From NCBI GenBank assembly GCA_022511055.1, contig JAFLSH010000110.1, forward strand, positions 1 to 9,639: a stretch of 9,639 nucleotides of DNA, read 5' to 3'. Position numbers and translations under genes: made by a program. Under the pieces are notes generated by a model, which had not been told where the DNA came from, ran no database searches, and saw only the letters and a program-made list of their open reading frames with translations. This document shows positions 6,501-9,639 of this stretch, piece by piece. The number at the start of each line of letters is the position of its first letter. The first letter of the stretch is position 1. This DNA comes from Prevotella sp. GTDB taxonomy: Bacteria > Bacteroidota > Bacteroidia > Bacteroidales > Bacteroidaceae.

Positions 6501-6528
6501 GACTATTTTTAAGGTAAACTTTACTTTC

Positions 6529-9435
6529 ATGACATCAAGACATATATTAATACTATTTCTGTCAGTCATTTCACTATGTGCCAATGCCCAGAGAAACGAG
6601 AACGGGCCAACCATCAGCGGCCGGCTGGTGGAAGCGGGCGAGAAGACCGCCATGCCGCAGGCCACCGTGCAGTTGTTCGTGGCAAAAGACAGCTCGTTTG
6701 TCGGGGGCACCATCACCAACGACCGAGGCAACTTCTCTGTGTCAGCGCCCTCGAATGGCATCTATCGCCTGCGCATATCGTCTGTGGGCTACCAGACGTT
6801 GGACCGCGAGATAACGCTTCGCGACGGGCGTAATATGGAACTGGGCGAGATACAGATTTCGCCAGAGACGGTCATGCTGAAGGAGGCCGTGGTCACCGGC
6901 CGGGCAGCCCAGGTTATAGTGCGCAAGGACACGCTGGTCTACAATCCCGATGCCTACCGCACGCCGGAAGGCTCGACCATCGAGGAGCTTATCAAGCGCA
7001 TGCCCGGAGCCGACATTGACGAAGACGGCAACATTACCCTCAACGGAAAGACGGTGAAGAAGATACTTATCGACGGCAAGGAGTTCATGCTCGGCGATAC
7101 GGAGACGGCGCTGAAGAATCTGCCGCTCTCGATTATCCAGAATGTCAAGTTCTACGACCAGCAGAGCGACCAGGCGCGCATCACCGGCATCGAGGACGGC
7201 AACAAGGAGACCGTGCTTGACTTCACCATCAAGAAGGGCATGAATCGCGGCTACATGACCAACCTGGACATTGCCGGCGGAACGAGCGACCGCTATGCCG
7301 CGCGCGGCACGGGGAGCAGCTTTACCGACAAGACGCGGCTGATGATTGTAGGCAATGCGAACAACAAGGAGGAGAATGCCGGCTGGTGGAATCGCCAGGG
7401 TCTGAGGGTCAACAAGATGCTCGGTGCCAACATGAACTACGACGACGGAAAGAAGCTGAAGATGGATGCCAGCCTGCGGTGGAACCGCCGCGACAACGAC
7501 AACGAGACCGAGAACGCCAGAGAGAACTTCTACAGTCAGGACTACCGCACCTTTTCCAACAGCCAGTCGAAGAGCCTGTCACGCAACAACAGCTGGAACG
7601 GCAACCTGCGACTGGAGTGGAAGCCCGACACGCTGACCAACATCTTGTTCCGCGCCAACGGCAGCCATGGCACCAACGACGGCACCAGCCGCTCGACGGC
7701 CGCCACGTTCAACGACGACCCGTACCTCTACGTTGACGACCCGCTGGAGTCGCTGCTCGCCCCCGATGCCTCACCGCTTCTGCCCTACACCGTAAACCAG
7801 ACCCAGAACAGCAGCCTCAGCTACAGCCGCAACAAGAACGCCTGGGGCATGCTGCAGCTATACCGCCGGCTAAACCCGCGGGGGCGCAACATCACGCTGC
7901 GACTGGAGGGTAGCGGCGGCGACAACCAGCAGCGCAGCGCATCGAACAGCGAGGTGCAGCTCTTCCGCGTTCAAGACAGTGCGGGCCGCGACTCGTCTTT
8001 CTTCACCGCCCGATACAACAACGCCCCCGGAGAGAACTACGGCTACGTGGTCAGCGCCACCTACAGCGAGCCGCTCTGGAAGGGTGCCCATCTCCAGACT
8101 AACTACGAACTGCGCTACAACCAGAGCAAGAGCGACCGCAAGACATACGACTTCAGCAACGAGCCCTTCGATGTCTTCCACGGCATTGTGCCCGAATACC
8201 GCGACTGGGACACGTGGATTGGCCCCAACTCGCAGTTTGGCACGCTCGACAAGCCGCTGGAGAGCTTTCTCGACCGCTCACAGAGCCGCTACTCTGCCTA
8301 CAAGAACTACACGCACAACATCCGCCTCACCTTGCGCCACTGGCAAGAGGAGTACGACTACAACGTGGGATTCCTGGTGCAGCCGCAGCACTCAAACTTC
8401 GTTCAGGACTACCGCGGCCGCTATGTCGACACCATCAGGAACGTCACCAACCTGACACCAACCATTGACTTTCACTATAAATTCCACGAGCAGAGCAACA
8501 TCTGGTTTCACTACCGCGGCGACACCAGCCAGCCCGACATCACCCAGCTGCTGGACATCACCGACGACTCCAACCCGCTCTACATCACGCAGGGTAATCC
8601 CGGTCTGAAGCCGCAGTTCACCAGTTCGCTGAACGTCTACTACAACAACTACATTGCCAAGCACAAGCGCTCCATAGTGCTTTTTGGCAACTACCGCACC
8701 ACGCGCAACTCCATCTCAAACCTTGTCCGCTACAACGCCGAGACCGGCGGAAGCATCTCCAGACCTGAGAACATCAACGGCAACTGGAGCGCCGACGGCG
8801 GCTTCAACTTCAACACGGCACTCGACTCCGCCGCCCACTGGAACGTGGGCACGGACACCCGCCTGCGCTATAACAACTATGTCAGCTACGTGGCGCAGCA
8901 GCAAGCCGAGGCGCAGAAAAACACCACGCGCTCGACCAACATCAACGAGCGGCTGACCGCCAGCTTCCGCAACGACGTGGTGGAAGTGAGCATTGACGGC
9001 CGTGTCAACTATCAGCACACCCGCAACGAGCTGCAGCCCAACGCCAATCTCGACACATGGGGATTCAGCTATGGCGGCCAGCTGCTGATACGCCTGCCGA
9101 TGGATTTCGAACTGAGTACCAACCTGCACGAAAACAGCAGGCGGGGCTACAACGACAACTCCATGAACACCAACGAGCTGATATGGAACGGCCAGGTGTC
9201 AAAGTCATTTCTCAGGAGCAAGACACTCATTGTAGCCCTCAACTTCTATGACCTGCTGGGTCAGCAGAGCAACTACGAGCGCTGGGTCAACGCCAGCGGT
9301 CGCAGCGACACCCGCTACAACAGCATCAACAGCTACGCCATGCTCCACGTGCGCTACCGCCTGAACATGTTTGGCGGCAAAGTCGACACCGAAGGGCACT
9401 ACGACAAGAAATGGGGGAACAACGGCCGCAGATAG
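6529..9435 (+). CDS. Outer-membrane beta-barrel protein, TonB-receptor-like
   Basis: A 968-residue exported protein. Residues 1-20 form a signal peptide (ILILFLSVISLCANA, cut before Gln21). Residues about 28-110 are a carboxypeptidase-D-regulatory-like beta-sandwich (ISGRLVE, the G-N-F-S turn, RISSVGYQTL). Residues about 111-240 resemble a TonB-receptor plug: VMLKEAVVTGR, TIEELIKRMPG (150-160), ITLNGKTVKKILIDGKEF (169-186) and LPLSIIQNVKFYD. The remaining 700 residues are rich in alternating aromatic and polar strands and Asn/Arg/Tyr loops, ending LHVRYRLNMFGGK. This layout fits the OMP_b-brl_3 type barrel. No clear TonB box is visible, and there is no adjacent SusD-like gene, so polysaccharide uptake through a SusCD pair is unlikely. 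The ligand is unknown. The polar, basic C-terminal tail (KWGNNGRR) is not the usual aromatic end. GC is markedly higher than in the genes to its left. Confidence 0.9.
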   Translation: MTSRHILILFLSVISLCANAQRNENGPTISGRLVEAGEKTAMPQATVQLFVAKDSSFVGGTITNDRGNFSVSAPSNGIYRLRISSVGYQTLDREITLRDGRNMELGEIQISPETVMLKEAVVTGRAAQVIVRKDTLVYNPDAYRTPEGSTIEELIKRMPGADIDEDGNITLNGKTVKKILIDGKEFMLGDTETALKNLPLSIIQNVKFYDQQSDQARITGIEDGNKETVLDFTIKKGMNRGYMTNLDIAGGTSDRYAARGTGSSFTDKTRLMIVGNANNKEENAGWWNRQGLRVNKMLGANMNYDDGKKLKMDASLRWNRRDNDNETENARENFYSQDYRTFSNSQSKSLSRNNSWNGNLRLEWKPDTLTNILFRANGSHGTNDGTSRSTAATFNDDPYLYVDDPLESLLAPDASPLLPYTVNQTQNSSLSYSRNKNAWGMLQLYRRLNPRGRNITLRLEGSGGDNQQRSASNSEVQLFRVQDSAGRDSSFFTARYNNAPGENYGYVVSATYSEPLWKGAHLQTNYELRYNQSKSDRKTYDFSNEPFDVFHGIVPEYRDWDTWIGPNSQFGTLDKPLESFLDRSQSRYSAYKNYTHNIRLTLRHWQEEYDYNVGFLVQPQHSNFVQDYRGRYVDTIRNVTNLTPTIDFHYKFHEQSNIWFHYRGDTSQPDITQLLDITDDSNPLYITQGNPGLKPQFTSSLNVYYNNYIAKHKRSIVLFGNYRTTRNSISNLVRYNAETGGSISRPENINGNWSADGGFNFNTALDSAAHWNVGTDTRLRYNNYVSYVAQQQAEAQKNTTRSTNINERLTASFRNDVVEVSIDGRVNYQHTRNELQPNANLDTWGFSYGGQLLIRLPMDFELSTNLHENSRRGYNDNSMNTNELIWNGQVSKSFLRSKTLIVALNFYDLLGQQSNYERWVNASGRSDTRYNSINSYAMLHVRYRLNMFGGKVDTEGHYDKKWGNNGRR

Positions 9436-9448
9436 CAGCAGCGGCCCT

Positions 9449-9516
9449 CCCCCTCATCGGGGCTACCGCCTCGAAGGTCGGCGGTAGCGGTGAATCCAAG
9501 TCGGGGAACACCGACT
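9449..9516 (+). other. Three consecutive hairpins after the outer-membrane protein gene
   Basis: CCCC (9450-9453) with GGGG (9459-9462) form a small stem. GCTACCGCC (9462-9470) and GGCGGTAGC (9480-9488) form a perfect nine-base-pair stem with a nine-base loop. AGTCGG (9499-9504) and CCGACT (9511-9516) form a perfect six-base-pair stem with a six-base loop. The first two compete for G9462. No T run follows any of them, so they are not intrinsic terminators of the usual kind; they may protect the 3' end of the mRNA or help Rho-dependent termination. Confidence 0.6.
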
Positions 9517-9541
9517 ATCGAAAAGATTTCAATGGAGAAAT

Positions 9542-9639
9542 AAACTCACAAACATGGGCAAAACTCCATGACTTTCGCCCAAAAACTCCGTGAGTTTTGG
9601 GAAAAAAGCGGCACTTTAGAAAAATTACTCCGTGAGTTT
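9542..9639. repeat. Cluster of short repeats, cut by the window end
   Basis: The core ACTCCGTGAGTTT occurs at 9585-9597 and again at 9627-9639. A diverged copy, AAAACTCCATGACTTT, lies at 9560-9575, and a partial AAACTCAC at 9542-9549. The core is itself an inverted repeat, AAACTC-CGT-GAGTTT. The middle copy extends to CCCAAAAACTC (9578-9588) against GAGTTTTGGG (9592-9601), ten pairs with one bulged A. No open reading frame is convincing here. It looks like an intergenic repeat family, but only the first copies are in view. Confidence 0.55.

Noticed and set aside
7386..8956. Several open frames of 80-158 codons inside the outer-membrane protein gene on both strands
   Set aside because: High GC suppresses stop codons in the other frames; the translations are Arg/Thr/Ser- or Val/Ala-rich artefacts.
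9411..9593. 60-codon open frame across the end of the barrel gene
   Set aside because: It begins inside the barrel gene and passes through the hairpins and repeats, and its translation shows no recognisable feature.
9542..9639. CRISPR array
   Set aside because: Repeat cores are only about 13 bases, spacing is irregular and copies are diverged, with no cas genes in view.

Overview
The window looks like a chromosomal segment of a Bacteroidales bacterium, most likely Prevotella or a close relative. Three things point there. Intergenic regions repeatedly carry the Bacteroidetes promoter signature (TAnnTTTG at -7, with TTTG or TTG about 20 bases upstream). The proteins are typical of the group: an OMP_b-brl_3-type outer-membrane barrel, a Bacteroidetes/fungal-type ketol-acid reductoisomerase and a FatA/FatB-like acyl-ACP thioesterase. 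Most starts also have weak ribosome binding sites. Genus is an inference; there is no rRNA or other marker here.

Left part (1-2735, minus strand): an acyl-ACP thioesterase is followed after 12 bases by a DUF554 membrane protein, then by ilvC. ilvC has its own promoter and a leader of about 130 bases holding an imperfect direct repeat. ilvC runs off the left edge with only its last one or two codons missing. The set is metabolic: branched-chain amino acid synthesis and fatty-acid release.

Middle part (2736-6384): a small exported Sel1-repeat protein is read rightwards from a promoter that overlaps the thioesterase promoter. It ends at a hairpin terminator shared with a convergent GT2 glycosyltransferase. 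That glycosyltransferase and a rightward pair of glycosyltransferases diverge from one 49-base block in which two complete promoters interlock. The three transferases probably build a surface glycan (LPS, capsule or exopolysaccharide), but no acceptor or sugar can be read from sequence.

Right part (6385-9639): after a strong hairpin comes a 968-residue outer-membrane protein with a carboxypeptidase-D-like N-terminal domain, a plug-like region and a long beta-barrel. Its GC content is far above that of the glycosyltransferase genes. The final 204 bases have no convincing gene. They hold three consecutive hairpins and then a cluster of short repeats (core ACTCCGTGAGTTT) that is cut by the window edge.

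I found no CRISPR array, transposase, phage gene, tRNA or rRNA, and no clear undescribed multi-gene system. The best leads are the ilvC leader repeats, the interlocked divergent promoters and the repeat cluster at the right edge.
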